From the NCBI GenBank assembly GCA_000697055.1, contig JNDT01001131.1, forward strand, positions 1 to 30,606: DNA of 30,606 nucleotides. Direction: 5' to 3'. Source of the DNA: Saksenaea vasiformis B4078 (taxonomy: Eukaryota > Mucoromycota > Mucoromycetes > Mucorales > Saksenaeaceae). Shown piece by piece: positions 1 through 13,891 of this stretch (position 1 is the first letter of the stretch; the number at the start of each line of letters is the position of its first letter). A model generated the notes under the pieces. That model ran no database searches. It saw only the letters and a program-made list of their open reading frames with translations, and was not told where the DNA came from. The position numbers and the translations under genes were made by a program.

Positions 1-161
1 TCCATTTCCTGCTTTAGTCTATCTCGCAAGGTAGCCAGGTACTGAACGTGTAGCGATCCATCTGACGCCCCGGCATTACTGTTGTCTTCGCTTGGAGGAA
101 GTCCCTCTGGATTTTGATTGCGTTTCTTCCATGGAAGCCAATTCCATGCTATTGACTTCAT
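1..161 (-). CDS. 5' end of an unidentified protein gene, cut by the left edge
   Basis: Reading leftwards from an ATG at 159-161 there is an uninterrupted frame to the window edge, 53 codons. An in-frame TAA lies six codons upstream of the ATG, so this is the first possible start on this exon. The product begins MKSIAWNWLPWKKRNQNP and ends, as far as visible, with a charged, helix-prone stretch (YLATLRDRLKQEME). The N-terminus is tryptophan-rich and basic, followed by a polar Ser/Gly/Asn segment. I do not recognise the family and cannot say whether the exon continues. The gene is divergent from FUR1, with about 1.35 kb between the two starts. A TATA-like string lies at about 346-357 on this strand, rather far upstream. 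The coding call rests on open frame and composition only. Confidence 0.5.
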   Translation of the reverse strand, partial: MKSIAWNWLPWKKRNQNPEGLPPSEDNSNAGASDGSLHVQYLATLRDRLKQEM

Positions 162-2482
<2,321 letters not shown>

Positions 2483-3118
2483 ATTTGAAAACGCATGGTA
2501 TTATTCCATTTGGAGGGGGACGGTCTGTGGGAAATCAAGAAAGAGTTCATCCAGCTGCGATGAACTCTTTTTTTTCTTTTCGTTTTTTTTGGGGGGAAGG
2601 GAAGAGGGGCATGGATATCGGAGCTCACACGGTTGTGTATGGCAAATCTGTTGTACTGAACGAACGTACGCGCTATGGAACTCTCTCTGTCTCTCTCTAT
2701 TTCCAGCGTATAATAGCATATTGATTCATGTCCAAAGCAATTGTTTAGCAAATGATGCCTAGAATACGTGTGAGAAGTACGAGATGAAAAGAAAACTCAT
2801 GGCATCAAGTGCTTTTTTTTTTTTTGCATTAATTCTTTGAGAAACCGGGGCTTGTGACCCGGAGTGAGCACTGCTGTCCCTGTGATCCATTGTGGGGACG
2901 CGACTATGTATCCCATTCGCAGCACTTCTTTATCTCCTCCTGGTCGGAGGTAAAGATCGGTGTAATAGCTATGAACGTTCGATTTGGAACTGTTATGAGC
3001 GGACGTTGAAAGTCCCAGCTTTGGCCCCGTTGCGTGACTCGGGTAAAGCAGCAAAAGGGAGCCGCGTAAAGTCCGCAAGGTCTCAAGCGTAAAGGAAGAA
3101 AGAACACAGCATAAAAAA
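2483..3118. other. Intergenic gap between FUR1 and VPS18
   Basis: No gene is visible. The gap holds the FUR1 3' region, several short A/T and G runs near 2570-2600 and 2810-2825, and the VPS18 promoter. The 122-codon open frame on the minus strand here runs into VPS18 exon 1 antisense and looks accidental. Confidence 0.6.
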
Positions 3119-6100
3119 ATGTCTCTCATTGACGACTTCATCGAATCGTCTGAGGCAGCACACACACCTGCTGTTGCAGTATTTGGCGACAGTTATCTTA
3201 ATCAGGGCACCTATGAAAATGGCTTTGAAAACCTTGACGCTGTCCGGGTACGTGCTTTTTATGTCAGAACTTCACTCTCCTCATGTCAGCCCTACCCACC
3301 ATTTTTAGCTCGAAACGGGATATGTCTCCACTGGATTTGGACAGGTCGATGTCCCTATTTTTGCGCTTGAATATGTTTTGTTTCAATTGCCCGCATCCAT
3401 TGTGGACATGGCGGTCTCCAACAATATTATGGTTGTGGCCCTGGATACGTTCCGTATTCTGAGGATTGATCTAGACAATACGTTGGAAGTAGAAGGTAGA
3501 AAAAGAGAAAAAAAAAGAAAGAAAGTGATGCCAATAGAGGATGTGTTTTTTTTCTTGGTAGAAATTGAAATCACGAGGAAGGCCAACGACGGCAAGATCG
3601 TTAAAATCTTCTTTGATCCTACGGGTCGACATCTTATTATTACGACGGACCATGGTGAAAACTACTATCTTTATGAAAAATGGAGAAGAACAAAACCCTT
3701 GGCAAAATTCAAGGTAAGCTAAAAAAAATCACAGCATCCATCATCGGTTGCTCAACATGGGAGAAATTGCAGGGCGTCACGATCTCTTCGATCGCTTGGA
3801 ACAAGCAAGCAACACTTACCGATCCTTCCACCAGAGAGATCCTTATTGGTACCAGGAACGGGTTGATATATGAGGCTTGTTTGGAACCAACGGACGAGTT
3901 CTTTCGACGGGAAGAAAAGTATTTCAAACAAGTCTACTCGATTCATGAATCAACCATGCCTATCACGGGATTACATTTTGAGCAGTTTCCCGTAAACAGC
4001 CGCAAATACTTTGTGTTAGCGACAACACCCACACGGATCTATCAATTTGTTGGCTTTGTAGGACCAACCAGTGGCTCCCGCTCCCCGGCTGGCTTTGGTG
4101 AAGTGGAGGACCGCGGCGAAAAGGCGATGTTTGAGGGCTTATTTTCTAAATACGACGTGAATCCCGGTAATGAGAGAAAAGACTGATATCGCGAGATAAA
4201 AAGTCATGACTGATTGAGATGATGGTATCATTGTGCAGATTTTCAAGAGTTACCGGGTGATCTTCCTTTCAGCGAGGTCCATTTCTTTAGCCGTTTCCAT
4301 GAACTACAACAACAAGGTGTTGCACAATCGTTTGCTTGGCTGACAGGTAAAAAAAAAAAGGATAGAGATAACACAATGAATGAACATTTATATGTATGTA
4401 GGCCCTGGAATTTATCACGGTGATCTCGTATTTGGATCACAGTCCGTTGGCGATCGGGTGATTGATAATGTCCAATTATTACAGTACGTTGCTCTCTCTT
4501 CAACTACTGGGATTAATTTATGGATCATTTAGGTATCCAGCGACGCCATCAGAAGACGATACTGGCAGACTTGTTACAGAAATCCCCATTTCGGTAGCAT
4601 TGACGGAATTCCATTTCATCCTTCTTTACAAAGATCGTGTGCGAGCCATATGCCAACTGAATGATCAGATCGTCTACGAAGAAATGATACCCTTGGTAAG
4701 CAGATATCTGTTCAGGATGCCTAATGGATTCACTCTTTTACTACAGAACCCAGGCGAATTTGTTCTGGGTATGACGGTGGATGACACGCGCAAAACCTTT
4801 TGGATCTATACGTCGATCGCTATGTATGAATTAAAAATCAAGAACGAAGAACGCGATGTTTGGAAGCTTTATCTCGAAAAAAAACAGTATAACACAGCAT
4901 TGAAGTACTGTACGGATCCAGCACAAAAGGATAAGGTGTATACCGCCCAAGCAAAAGACTACTTTGGTCAGCGCCGGTACCAGATGAGTGCACAGTACTT
5001 CGCTGAAAGCACTGTTCCTTTCGAAGAAGTGGCATTACAATTTGTAGAAAAAGACGAGCACGACGCGCTTCGTGTGTATTTGACCAAAAAGTTGGCGCGC
5101 TTCACAAAAAATGCAAGTCCCTTGTCGAGCGCCGTGTTTTTGTGTTCTAAATGATTGAGTTAATAGGAACGGACGCAAAAGACGATTGTTGCGACTTGGG
5201 TTGTGGAGATCTATCTATCCAAACTGGATGAATTGGAAGACTTGGCGTCGTCAGCACCTTGTTCTTCCGAGGAGGATGGCGCGTCTAACAAGATGGTGGC
5301 CTACTATAAAGAGGCTCAGAGTGAAATACGCGATGAGTTTAAATCTTTCTTGGAAGCCTACAGCAGCAATTTGCATGTGCCGACTACCTACCATCTCATC
5401 ACCAGCCATGGTCGCAGTTCAGAATACTTGTTCTATGCTTCACTAATTGGCGACTATGAAAAAGTGATTAGCCACTGGATCATCGAGAAGAATTGGGATA
5501 AAGCGTTGGAAATACTGAGTACACAGGTAAAAAGAAAGGAAAACTGTAACGAAGAGCTAAGGTTATTATTATTATTATTTTGCACATGGATAGGGCAGTC
5601 CAGATGTGTTTTATAAATTCTCGCCTGTACTTATGGAAAATGCCCCGTATGAAACGGTGAACGTGTGGATGCGACAACCAAACCTTAATCCTCGACAGCT
5701 GATCCCAGCGTTGCTGAGATACGATCATGCAAAGATCGCCGACAAAGTCACACAGGTAGAAACAGAAAGAATGAACGTTGCTTATTAAAGCGGGATTACT
5801 TATGTGATGCAGAATCAAGCAGTGCGATATCTTTCCTATGTTGTCACCAATCTGAAGAACACAGATCCTGCCATTCACAATTTCTTACTCACGCTCTATG
5901 CCACCCAGCCCACTCGGGATGAAACAACCTTGTTGACCTTTTTAAGAAATGAAGTAAGTTTTTTTTTTTTGGATCCCTGTTGTGGGTAGATTGGTTGAGC
6001 AAAACATGGTTTGTCAGGGACGTGAGATGCGGTACAATTTGGATTATGCACTTCGATTATGCAGCCAAAACGGGCGAACACAAAGCTGTGTCCATATCTA

Positions 6101-6345
6101 CAGCCAAATGGGTCTTTATGAAGAGGCTGTTAACCTCGCGCTCAAGGTAACATACGGAAACAAAGGGAAAGGGTTGAGCTTAAAATCGAATTTATCCAGT
6201 ATCATGATTTGGAGCTTGCACGGATCAACGCGGATAAGCCGGAAGATGATGATGCTCTTCGTAAGAAATTGTGGTTGAGCATCGCAAAACATGTTGTTCA
6301 AGAGAAACGCGACATCAAGACGTAAATTTAAAACTTACACTCCTT

Positions 6346-6381
<36 letters not shown>

Positions 6382-7179
6382 CATCATTATACTTTTTTTT
6401 TTTCGTAGTGCGATGGAATATCTACAGCAGTGCGAGTTGTTAAAGATTGAAGATATTTTACCCTTCTTTCCTGATTTCTTACTCATCGATGATTTCAAGG
6501 CAACTATCGACTAATGAGATAGAAAAAGAAAAAATGTTGACAGCTTGATACTATAGGATGAAATCTGTTCCGCATTGGAGGAGTACAACATTCGTATTGA
6601 AGACCTCAAGACGGAAATGGACGAAGCGACCAAGAGTGCAGAAAGCATCCGACTTGATATCCGCGAATTGAGAAGCCGATTCGCCTTGGTGAATGCTGTG
6701 GAGAAATGTTACGTATGCAACTACCCGTTGCTGACACGTCAGTTTTATATATTCCCATGCCAACACGTCTTCCATGCAGATTGTCTGGTGAACCAGGTAT
6801 GTGTTTCTCGCAGGTTTAACACAGTTACGATAACCCATTTCATTAGATAAGCAAGTACTTGCCAACACCACAAATATGGCTATTGAGGAATTTGCAGGAG
6901 CAGTTATCGCGTGAGATGGCGGCACGTGGAAGAGCTAGTCCAGCGTCAGCTGCAGCATCCCGTCTAATGAGTGCAGCGGCAGGCGTGATCTTCCCGTCCG
7001 ATGCAGCGGGTAACCAAGAAAATACGTTTGTGGTCGAACGGGTGCAGAAATTGAAGGATGAATTGGATGATATTATTGCCAGTGAATGTGCTCTATGTGG
7101 TGAAGTTATGGTCAAGTCTGTAGATCAACCTTTTATTTCGGACGACGAAGGGGATGTACTAGCAGCCTGGACTATCTAG
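3119..7179 (+). CDS. VPS18: Vps18/Pep3, core subunit of the HOPS and CORVET tethering complexes
   Basis: Vps18 is a core component of the tethers that drive endosome-vacuole fusion. Sixteen exons join in frame: 3119-3247, 3309-3495, 3562-3713, 3773-4166, 4239-4346, 4402-4483, 4533-4695, 4747-5112, 5167-5526, 5594-5755, 5813-5953, 6018-6146, 6200-6321, 6409-6499, 6557-6796 and 6847-7179, giving 1052 residues. The N-terminal half has the Pep3/Vps18 beta-propeller region (ETGYVSTGFGQVDVPIFAL, IAWN, GTRNGLIYE). The second half is clathrin-repeat-like alpha-solenoid (DVWKLYLEKKQYNTALKYC, ERTQKTIVATW). The C-terminus carries a coiled coil and a RING-H2 domain: CYVC at about 913-916, then PCQHVFHADC, and the last pair CALC at about 1023-1026. 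An Ala-rich insertion of roughly 85 residues separates the last zinc pair. Two introns (5113-5166 and 6500-6556) start with GC instead of GT; without them the conserved frame breaks. The family call is very secure and the exact borders are hand-made. Confidence 0.95.
6350..6378 (+). repeat. 29-base poly-T tract in VPS18 intron 13
   Basis: An uninterrupted run of about 29 T lies inside the intron at 6322-6408, followed by a second T run near 6393-6403 just before the acceptor. It probably acts as an extended polypyrimidine tract and is likely to vary in length between strains. Confidence 0.85.
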
Positions 7180-7461
7180 ATCCATCCTTCAAAGGATAGA
7201 TCGGTGTGTTTTCTTTATTAAGAGAAAAAAAATTCTATTGTTCTTGATAGAGCCTATACCTTTCTTTTTGTAAAAAAAAAAAAAAATCAAAAATCAAAAA
7301 CCATGATAAAAGTTACAAGTGGGGAGCATTGCTGGGAAAGAGAGGGTGTACCGAACGGTGGCTTGCTAAAGCCACAGCGTTGACGGGTTTTACTCATCTT
7401 CAGGGCTTTTTGGCGGACAAAAAAAGGTGTGCTTTCAGCTTCTGTAAGGTCGCCTTATCTC

Positions 7462-10400
7462 ATGGCGCAAGGAAAACGTTCGGCAATTAGCAAAAGCATG
7501 GGCCGAAAGAAGGCCCAGGGTGCGACACAGCATGTCTCTGGACTGTCTTCCTCGAAATCGAATGCCAAACGAAAAGATGCGCCTACGCGGTATGGACAGC
7601 TCAGCAGAAAGCAGAAACAAGATCTGCTAGATTATGGCGAGCTTGTGCCAAAGGATTTCGAGGAGGATGAAGAGGAAGGAAGCCAGGACGAATCGGGACA
7701 GAAAAAGTAAAGTATAATAAATCTAGGCTACCGAAGAAACAGTCGTTAACTTGGGATTCTCATGTTCAGACGCCGTCGTGTCATTGATGAAGAACAACTC
7801 GACCGAGAATTAGAAGAAGAGCGCAAAAGAATGGAGAAACAATTTGAATCGAGCAGTGAGGAAGAAGAAGAGGAAGAGGAGGAAGACTGGCAAAAACCAT
7901 CTGCCTATTCCATGCTTGTCGGTTCGCTCAAGAAAACATCAAAGAATCAAAGCTTTTACGAGAAAATCCAACGTGAGCAGGAGGGCATTGAAGATATTAT
8001 AGAAGACGAGGAAGAAGAAGAGGAACAAGAAGATTTGGAAGCGCTTGATTCAGAGGTGATGTCCGAAACGGAAGGCATGGATGCTGAGGAGGAAGAGGCT
8101 GAAGAAGGACAGGAACCGGAAGAGGACGAAGAGGCAGAAGAGGAAGAGGAAGAGGAGATCATGATTGGTTATGAATCGAGTGATGATGAAGACGCGCTTC
8201 GTGGTAAGTGGCCGTCATTGTGCGCGCAAGAAATGGACATGAAGACCTTTTTTTTTCCGCTAGGCGACCGGTTCGAGACCCGATTTGCAGATCAGCAATC
8301 GATTGCGTTTGATGAGAAGATTGCACTTGTTGATCAAAAGAAATGGACCACGCAAGGATTTGAGGATGATGTGCTTAAAGAAGTGGTGTTCTATGGAACC
8401 GAGAAGGACAAGACGGTGAAAGATTGCCCGAAAATCGAGAGTTTGGAGCAAGCTCAGGTCAAGGAAAAGGTGGCAAGACATTGGAAGAAAGCCAACGAAG
8501 ACTGTGTGGAGGAGGAGGAGGAGGAAGATGGTAAGCTTTTATCCGTCGGATGACAATGTATCTCGGGAACTCACGTGTGTAAAAGATGCAGACTTGTTTA
8601 CTCCATTGCAAGAGAGCTTGTTCCGTCACATGAACCAGTACCGTGATATGATGTACTGTAACCGCACGATAGACAATGCCGCGGAAATTCGAAAGCTCTA
8701 TGTTCTTCATGCATTGAACCATGTGATCAAGTAAGGAAAAATTAGCTTATCGCCGATTCCTTTTTATTGACGTTCGGGGGGTTTATCAGGACGCGCGATC
8801 GAATCATGAAGAATAATGCAAGAATCGCCAAGGAACAAAAGGAAGAAAAAGAGATAGGGTAAAGCAAAAAAAAAAAAAGCGAAGGAGATGCAGGTTTAAC
8901 TGTGTGTTGCTTTAGAGAGTACCGTGATCAAGGATTTACTCGTCCTAGAGTCTTAATTATTCTTCCTTTCCGTAACTCCGTGGTGGACGTGGTAGATACC
9001 CTTATCCAACTCTCTGGAAGTGAACAGCAGGAGAACAAGAAACGTTTCTATGAACAGTTCAGCTTGCGAGACGAGGATGCCATTAACGAGGATAAACCGG
9101 CGGACTTCTTAGCTACATTTAAGGGCAACATTGATGATCATTTCCGGTTGCCAATCAAGATCACCAAAAAGACAATCAAGTTGTTCTCTGAGATCTACAC
9201 ATCGGATATCATTATTGCGTCGCCTCTCGGTCTTCGCACGCTGATCGGCAGTGAAGGGTACAGTGTCTAGCTATTCGTATTCCTTTGGTTCTCATATGGT
9301 GTATATATATATATAGGGATCATAAGCGTGAGTTTGACTTTTTGTCATCGATTGAGTTGGTTATCTTTGATCAGGCGAATCAGTTCTTGATGCAAAACTG
9401 GGAGCATATTGAGGTAAAACGATGCGTCCACGTGAAAGGATGTTGTTAACTCACAACTTGGGTTTTAGCATATATGCCAACATCTGAATCGGATCCCTTC
9501 GGATGCACATGGTTGTGATATCTCAAGAATCAAGAGTTGGTACTTGGATGGAAAGTGAGTAACGAGATAGCCTCATCTCTCTGTCTCTCTCTGTGTCTCT
9601 CTCTCTTGGCAATCGCTTATTCATTTTGTTTAGAGCGTCCTATCTTCGGCAAACATTGGCATTTTCGGAATTTCTGTCTCCCGAGCTGAATGCGCTATTC
9701 AACAAGTATTTTAAGAATATCAGTGGCAAACTTCGAATCAAACAAGCCTATGAAGGAAGTATTGTGGATGTGGTTCCTCAAGTACAACAGGTAAGAAAGA
9801 AAGAAAGAGAGAGAGAATCGTGCTGAAGGTGGCCATGATCTATAATAACCCATTCGATTAGACGTTTACTCGAATCGACACGACATCTTTAGCAGCAATG
9901 GATGACACACGATTCAAGTATTTTATCGATAAGGTGAGTGAGAGAAAAGAAAAGAAACAGGGGCATGTGTCTAACCTCTCGAGCCGGGAATGCAGACATT
10001 GCCGACACTTCGCAAGTCAGCTATTACACAATCGCATACGCTTATTTTTATACCATCTTATTTCGATTTTGTCCGTCTTCGTACCTACTTTGAAGATAAC
10101 AAGTACTCATACAGCCCTTGTTGTGAGTATACTTCACCTGCAGGCATTGCTCGTGCACGATCGCAATTTTTCCATGGCCGTACCAACTTTTTGTTGTACA
10201 CAGAACGTATCCATTTCTTCCGCAGGTAAAAAAAAAAAAAAAAAAAAAATTCAGGGGAAAAACCGTCGGTGTTCACACACATTCCATCTACTTAGATTTA
10301 ATATCCGAGGTACTTTCCACGTGGTGTTTTATGGACTTCCAGATCATCCACAGTACTACACTGAAATTGTGAACTTTCTTGGACTGAAGTTTGACGAGGC

Positions 10401-10539
10401 GAGTGCTGCGGAAGAAGCAACGTTTTCTTGTACGGCGTTGTTCTCGAAGTACGATTTCTTGAAACTTGAACGCATTGTGGGAACTGAACGCGCAAAGAAG
10501 ATGGTTGCAGCGCAGAAAAACGTCTTCATGTTTGCATAG
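7462..10539 (+). CDS. UTP25: Utp25-type U3 snoRNA-associated nucleolar protein (digestive-organ expansion factor family)
   Basis: UTP25 is a small-subunit processome factor needed for early 18S rRNA cleavage in the nucleolus. Twelve exons join in frame: 7462-7706, 7770-8203, 8264-8530, 8592-8730, 8790-8858, 8916-9257, 9317-9413, 9469-9554, 9634-9790, 9862-9933, 9996-10225 and 10296-10539, giving 793 residues. The N-terminus is basic and is followed by long Glu/Asp runs. The conserved region starts with [19 protein letters not shown] and [14 protein letters not shown]. It continues with [64 protein letters not shown] and [15 protein letters not shown], ending in [11 protein letters not shown] and an NVFMFA tail. 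The fold resembles a DEAD-box helicase, but the motif II position reads DQAN rather than DEAD and no clear Walker A is visible, as is known for this family. All introns are GT..AG. Its stop lies 180 bp from the stop of the convergent RING gene. Confidence 0.95.
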
Positions 10540-10719
10540 ATATATAAAAAAGGCATACTTTGTACAAATACAGCATCTTGGTCATTTTACGTAGTCAAAT
10601 ATTTTGATTTTTCATTATTTTTTTTCTTTTTTTTTTGAAAAAGGGGGAAATTGATTGAACTAGTGAGACATGAGAAGAAAGAAAAAAAAAAACAAGGATG
10701 AGTTATTTACAACGCCATT

Positions 10720-10777
10720 CTATTTGTAATTGGTAAGATAGGAGGAGGCAAGGACAAACATCGGTCGATTTGTTGTT

Positions 10778-10819
<42 letters not shown>

Positions 10820-12744
10820 GTATTACTAGTGGATGGAGGTGGTGATGCTACTGAAGAGGAGGATGTTTGATTTGCTGGCTGTTGTGTTGATCTTGTTGGG
10901 TTGTTGTTATTATTATTGTCTTTTCTTTTTCCGGTTGTATTCTTTTTAGAAGCGCGTGTATCTGATTTCTGTTTGGCTGTTTGTGATCTGTTTAAGGATG
11001 CATTCATTTCTCTTGCGGGTGATGCCAGTGGGGAGCTTGTCAGTTTTCCAAAGGTTGAGGGCGATGTCTTGTTGAGGGTGGGATCCATTCCATTTGGACA
11101 GGTAGCCAGGAACTTTGTTACGTCGTCGAGGTTACTGAAGGGAAGACTGGGTGGCGGTGAGGCAGCGGAAGACTGAGATGAGAGGGTTTGTTGTGACATC
11201 AGATTGGCCAGTTCGATGGAGGTTGGACTGTCTACGCTCGTGATGGGGGGAATTGTGGAGGTTGTCATGGCTGTATCCATATCGGTAGCTCGATCAGATA
11301 ATTCTGCTGATTTAAACAAATCAAAATCACGGAGTATTGCATCGAGATCGGCAGCATCTTGTTCTTGCTGTGTTGCTTTTTGACGTGCCATACGCAGGGC
11401 GTTGTGGGCCATTCGGACATTTTTGCTGTAACGGATAATCTTTCCATTGGAGGAGCGTTTAGGTAAAGGCAGTGGCACAGAGGCAGCGGCGGCGCCGGCG
11501 GCGCTGTTTCCTGTTACTGAGGTCATGGGTGTGGTATTGGCATTTTCTGCAGGGACAAAGTTTCCTACAAAATCAGCGCAGTAATTCAAATTTGGTCTTT
11601 CCAGCATATTGTTTATGCTGTCACCAAAGGGTGTGTTTCCTTCTAGACCCAGTGGGAAGAACGAGTCATCCAACATGTTGAGCAGATCCGAGCTACCGAG
11701 GGTTGCCATGGGACTGTCTGTGCAGGATTTTTCATCGTTTTGTTTATGTTGTTCTGTATAATTCATAAGCGATGTTGTTGTATTATTATTATTATTGTTG
11801 TCGTACGCGATGTTGTGATGAGCGAGTAGGTTTTTCAGGCGATCACATTCTTGTTCGAGTTGTTGTATTTTCTTGTGTATTTTATCACAATAGTGATTGC
11901 CATGTGCTTTCACTTCCACCATTGTACCGACGAAGGGGCATCCTTTTTCTGCATAGTCACAAGGGTAGAAGCGGCATTGACTTTCATGGAGTGGTGTATC
12001 TTTTCGTAGAAAGGGTTTGCAATCTGGTACGGCATTTGGACAGGATAGAAGTTCATAGTCACATTCAGATTGATGTTGTTTTAGATCCATCAGACGAATG
12101 GTTGATTTGCAACCTCGTGCACTATTTGGACAATCGACTTTACGGTATTCGCACTAAATAGAAGTTAAATGAGATGAAAAAGAAGAAGGGCAAGGTGATA
12201 GTTTACGTGAGCTGCGTGATCGTCCGAAAATATGCCTTGCCATGGACAGCCTAGAGGGTGATATAGACATCGGGAACGTAAGCGACCAATTTGACGCTGT
12301 ACAAATTTTGAGGGTTGGAACAGTGTCTTGTCTATGACTGTTTGACAAAATGGACAGGTTGTATGTTGTTCTGTGTATTTGTTGATACAAGTTTGACAAA
12401 AGATATGATCTGTAGAAAAAATAAAGATTAAAAAACAAGAAGTGTGTGATATTGTAGGACACCAGTGAAAAAATTTTCCTTGGAACTTTCTCACCGGGCC
12501 CTTTTTTGTTGTGTCATGGAGAAAAGGGAACATGAGAGAAAGAGAGAGAGAGAGATTTACCTTCAGGACAACGTACTTGAATTGGTTCCTCTAGTACATC
12601 TATTTATGAATGGGCATGCATTGAGTGATGTGTTGGAGAGGAGTGGTAGTAATAGTTGTTGTTATTTTTTTTTATACCTTGACATAACCCACATAATAAA
12701 TCAGGAAAGGGATCTTCGAGGAGAACATCTCTTCTTAAAGACAT
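10720..12744 (-). CDS. RING finger plus TRAF-type zinc-finger protein, probable E3 ubiquitin ligase
   Basis: Four exons read leftwards: 12744-12678, 12599-12561, 12409-12207 and 12153-10720, giving 580 residues. All introns are GT..AG. The first three exons assemble a classic C3HC4 RING that no single open frame shows: C18-x2-C21, C33-x3-H37-x2-C40-x2-C43, C54-x2-C57. Next come several TRAF-type zinc fingers with repeated Cys/His spacing (CLYHPLGCPWQG, CEYRKVDCPNSARGC, CPNAVPDC, CDYAEKGCPFVG). A short coiled coil follows (KIQQLEQECDRLKNLLAHH). The remaining 350 or so residues are low-complexity, rich in Asn, Ser, Thr, Pro and Ala, with long Asn and Thr runs near the C-terminus. No MATH/TRAF-C domain is visible. 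The RING plus TRAF-finger layout is known from TRAF-like and related E3 ligases of lower eukaryotes. E3 activity and substrates are inferred, not shown. Confidence 0.88.
10770..10830. repeat. Trinucleotide repeat encoding a poly-Thr run
   Basis: GTTGTT, GTGGTG and GTAGTA triplets run almost uninterrupted. Read on the minus strand they encode a run of threonines near the C-terminus of the RING/TRAF-type protein. Mixed codons (ACT, ACC, ACA) suggest partial selection for the amino acid as well as slippage. Confidence 0.8.
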
Positions 12745-12899
12745 GAGGAAAAGTAATGGAGTTGAATGGGATGTATAAGAATGGTTGTTAATGAAGCAAA
12801 AGGTGAAAGTTTAAGTAGGGAGGGTATAAGGTCGAAAGAGGGAGAGAAAGAGAAAGAGAGAGCAGAAAGAGAAGGTTAAAGGCGGGCTGGGATGGAGGG

Positions 12900-12923
12900 A
12901 CGCGACGCGAAAATTGGACGCGT
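12900..12923. promoter_or_regulatory. Cluster of three ACGCG motifs (MBF/MCB-like)
   Basis: ACGCG starts at 12900, 12905 and 12918; the last extends to the palindrome ACGCGT, the MluI cell-cycle box bound by fungal MBF. The cluster lies 156-179 bp upstream of the RING gene start and almost 1 kb from the Cut8-like start. Binding is inferred from motif only. Confidence 0.35.
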
Positions 12924-13746
12924 ATCCTCAAACATCAATTTCCTTTTGCGGAGAGAGAGTGAGAAAGGGAAAACAGTCGCGGTGTCAAAAAAAGGGGATG
13001 AACACAGACAGTGACGTTCTCTATTTCTTTTCTTCTTTCAATGTCAAACTTTATAGTTGTATTTATATTTACTTTTTTTTTGTTCATCCATTATCACAGC
13101 AAAGGTTGTAGTACAGAAGATCAACAAGCTATGCAATTTCCTAATTCATGACAAGGTCCCCCCTTTATAAGGTAGATGGATAGGTCTTATGCATGATTCA
13201 CATACACTTATCTAGTTATATACCAAAGAAGATGAAAGATGAAGAAGAAGAAGAAGATGATGATGATGATGACGAAAAGGGGGAAGGAAGGAAGGAAGAG
13301 AGAGAGAGAGAGGAGATGGTCTCTGTTTCGGTGATCCAAATCGTTTCAAGGGATCCGCGTGATCAGGTGAAATGTAGGGTCAGGTGAGTAGTAGGTTTAT
13401 AGTACACTTTATAATGTTTCTTTTTTCTTTTTATTCCTTGAACGTTTCTTTTTCCTTTTTCCTTTTCTTTTTTTTTTCTTTATTTTCAGAAAACCCCTTT
13501 TTTCCTTTTTCTTAAGAAAAAAAGAGAAGAAGTTAGTTATTCCCCAGGAGATTAACAAGAGAGTGGCAATATCCCCAATCCAAGCAAATCTCTTATTCCT
13601 CTTTTTCTCTCTTTTCTCTCTCTCAAAAGAATATGATTTCTTTATCGATATCCAATCCTCATGACGGCATAACACAATCAAATCAAAAATCACCTTTCTT
13701 GTTATTATTATTATTATTTCTATCTGCAAGTTAAAAAAGAAAAAAC

Positions 13747-13773
13747 AAAAAAAAAAAAAAAAAAAAAAAAAAA
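13747..13773 (+). repeat. Poly-A run of about 27 bases
   Basis: A pure A run is embedded in a longer A-rich stretch (about 13730-13815). It probably arose by slippage or as a nucleosome-excluding promoter tract for the downstream intronless gene. Confidence 0.8.
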
Positions 13774-13840
13774 GAAAAAGAAAAAAAAAAAAAACGAAGA
13801 AATCAAAAAAAAAAAGGAACCCCGCCCTCTATCTATTATA

Positions 13841-13846
<6 letters not shown>

Positions 13847-13873
<27 letters not shown>
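13847..13873 (+). promoter_or_regulatory. TA-dinucleotide tract, probable TATA region
   Basis: A TA repeat of about 13 units ends 19 bases before the ATG at 13892. It sits closer to the start codon than a usual TATA box, so it may be mainly a microsatellite. Transcription would have to begin in or just after it. Confidence 0.45.
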
Positions 13874-13891
13874 CTCCACACATCACCACAC

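Larger units (their letters stand above)
12745..13891. other. Divergent intergenic gap with strong low-complexity tracts
   Basis: This 1.15 kb gap lies between two divergently transcribed genes, so it probably holds both promoters. It contains GA-rich stretches (12835-12875), a cluster of ACGCG motifs at 12900-12923, a GAA/GAT triplet tract (13236-13275), a T/C-rich stretch (13415-13530), a poly-A run (13747-13773) and a TA repeat (13847-13873). The short open frames here are low-complexity by-products; I see no gene. Confidence 0.65.

Noticed and set aside
2935..3010. tRNA-like B-box string (GTTCGATTT)
   Set aside because: No acceptor stem or cloverleaf can be formed around it.
2797..3165. 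122-codon open frame on the minus strand
   Set aside because: It starts inside VPS18 exon 1 antisense, ends in a poly-Lys run from a T tract and matches nothing recognisable.
7956..8162. Poly-Ser open frame on the minus strand
   Set aside because: It is the antisense shadow of the Glu-rich region of UTP25.
10118..10140. Possible 22-nt intron in UTP25 (GTGAGT to CTGCAG)
   Set aside because: It is too short to splice, and the sequence encodes the conserved family block CEYTS, so it is coding.
10901..12161. Plus-strand open frames across the RING gene
   Set aside because: They are antisense shadows of a well-supported spliced gene and follow its triplet repeats.
13193..13387. Acidic 64-codon open frame
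   Set aside because: It is made of GAA/GAT and GGAA repeats, with no other coding evidence.
13409..13729. 106-codon Lys/Arg-rich frame on the minus strand
   Set aside because: It is derived from T/C-rich low-complexity sequence in the promoter gap.
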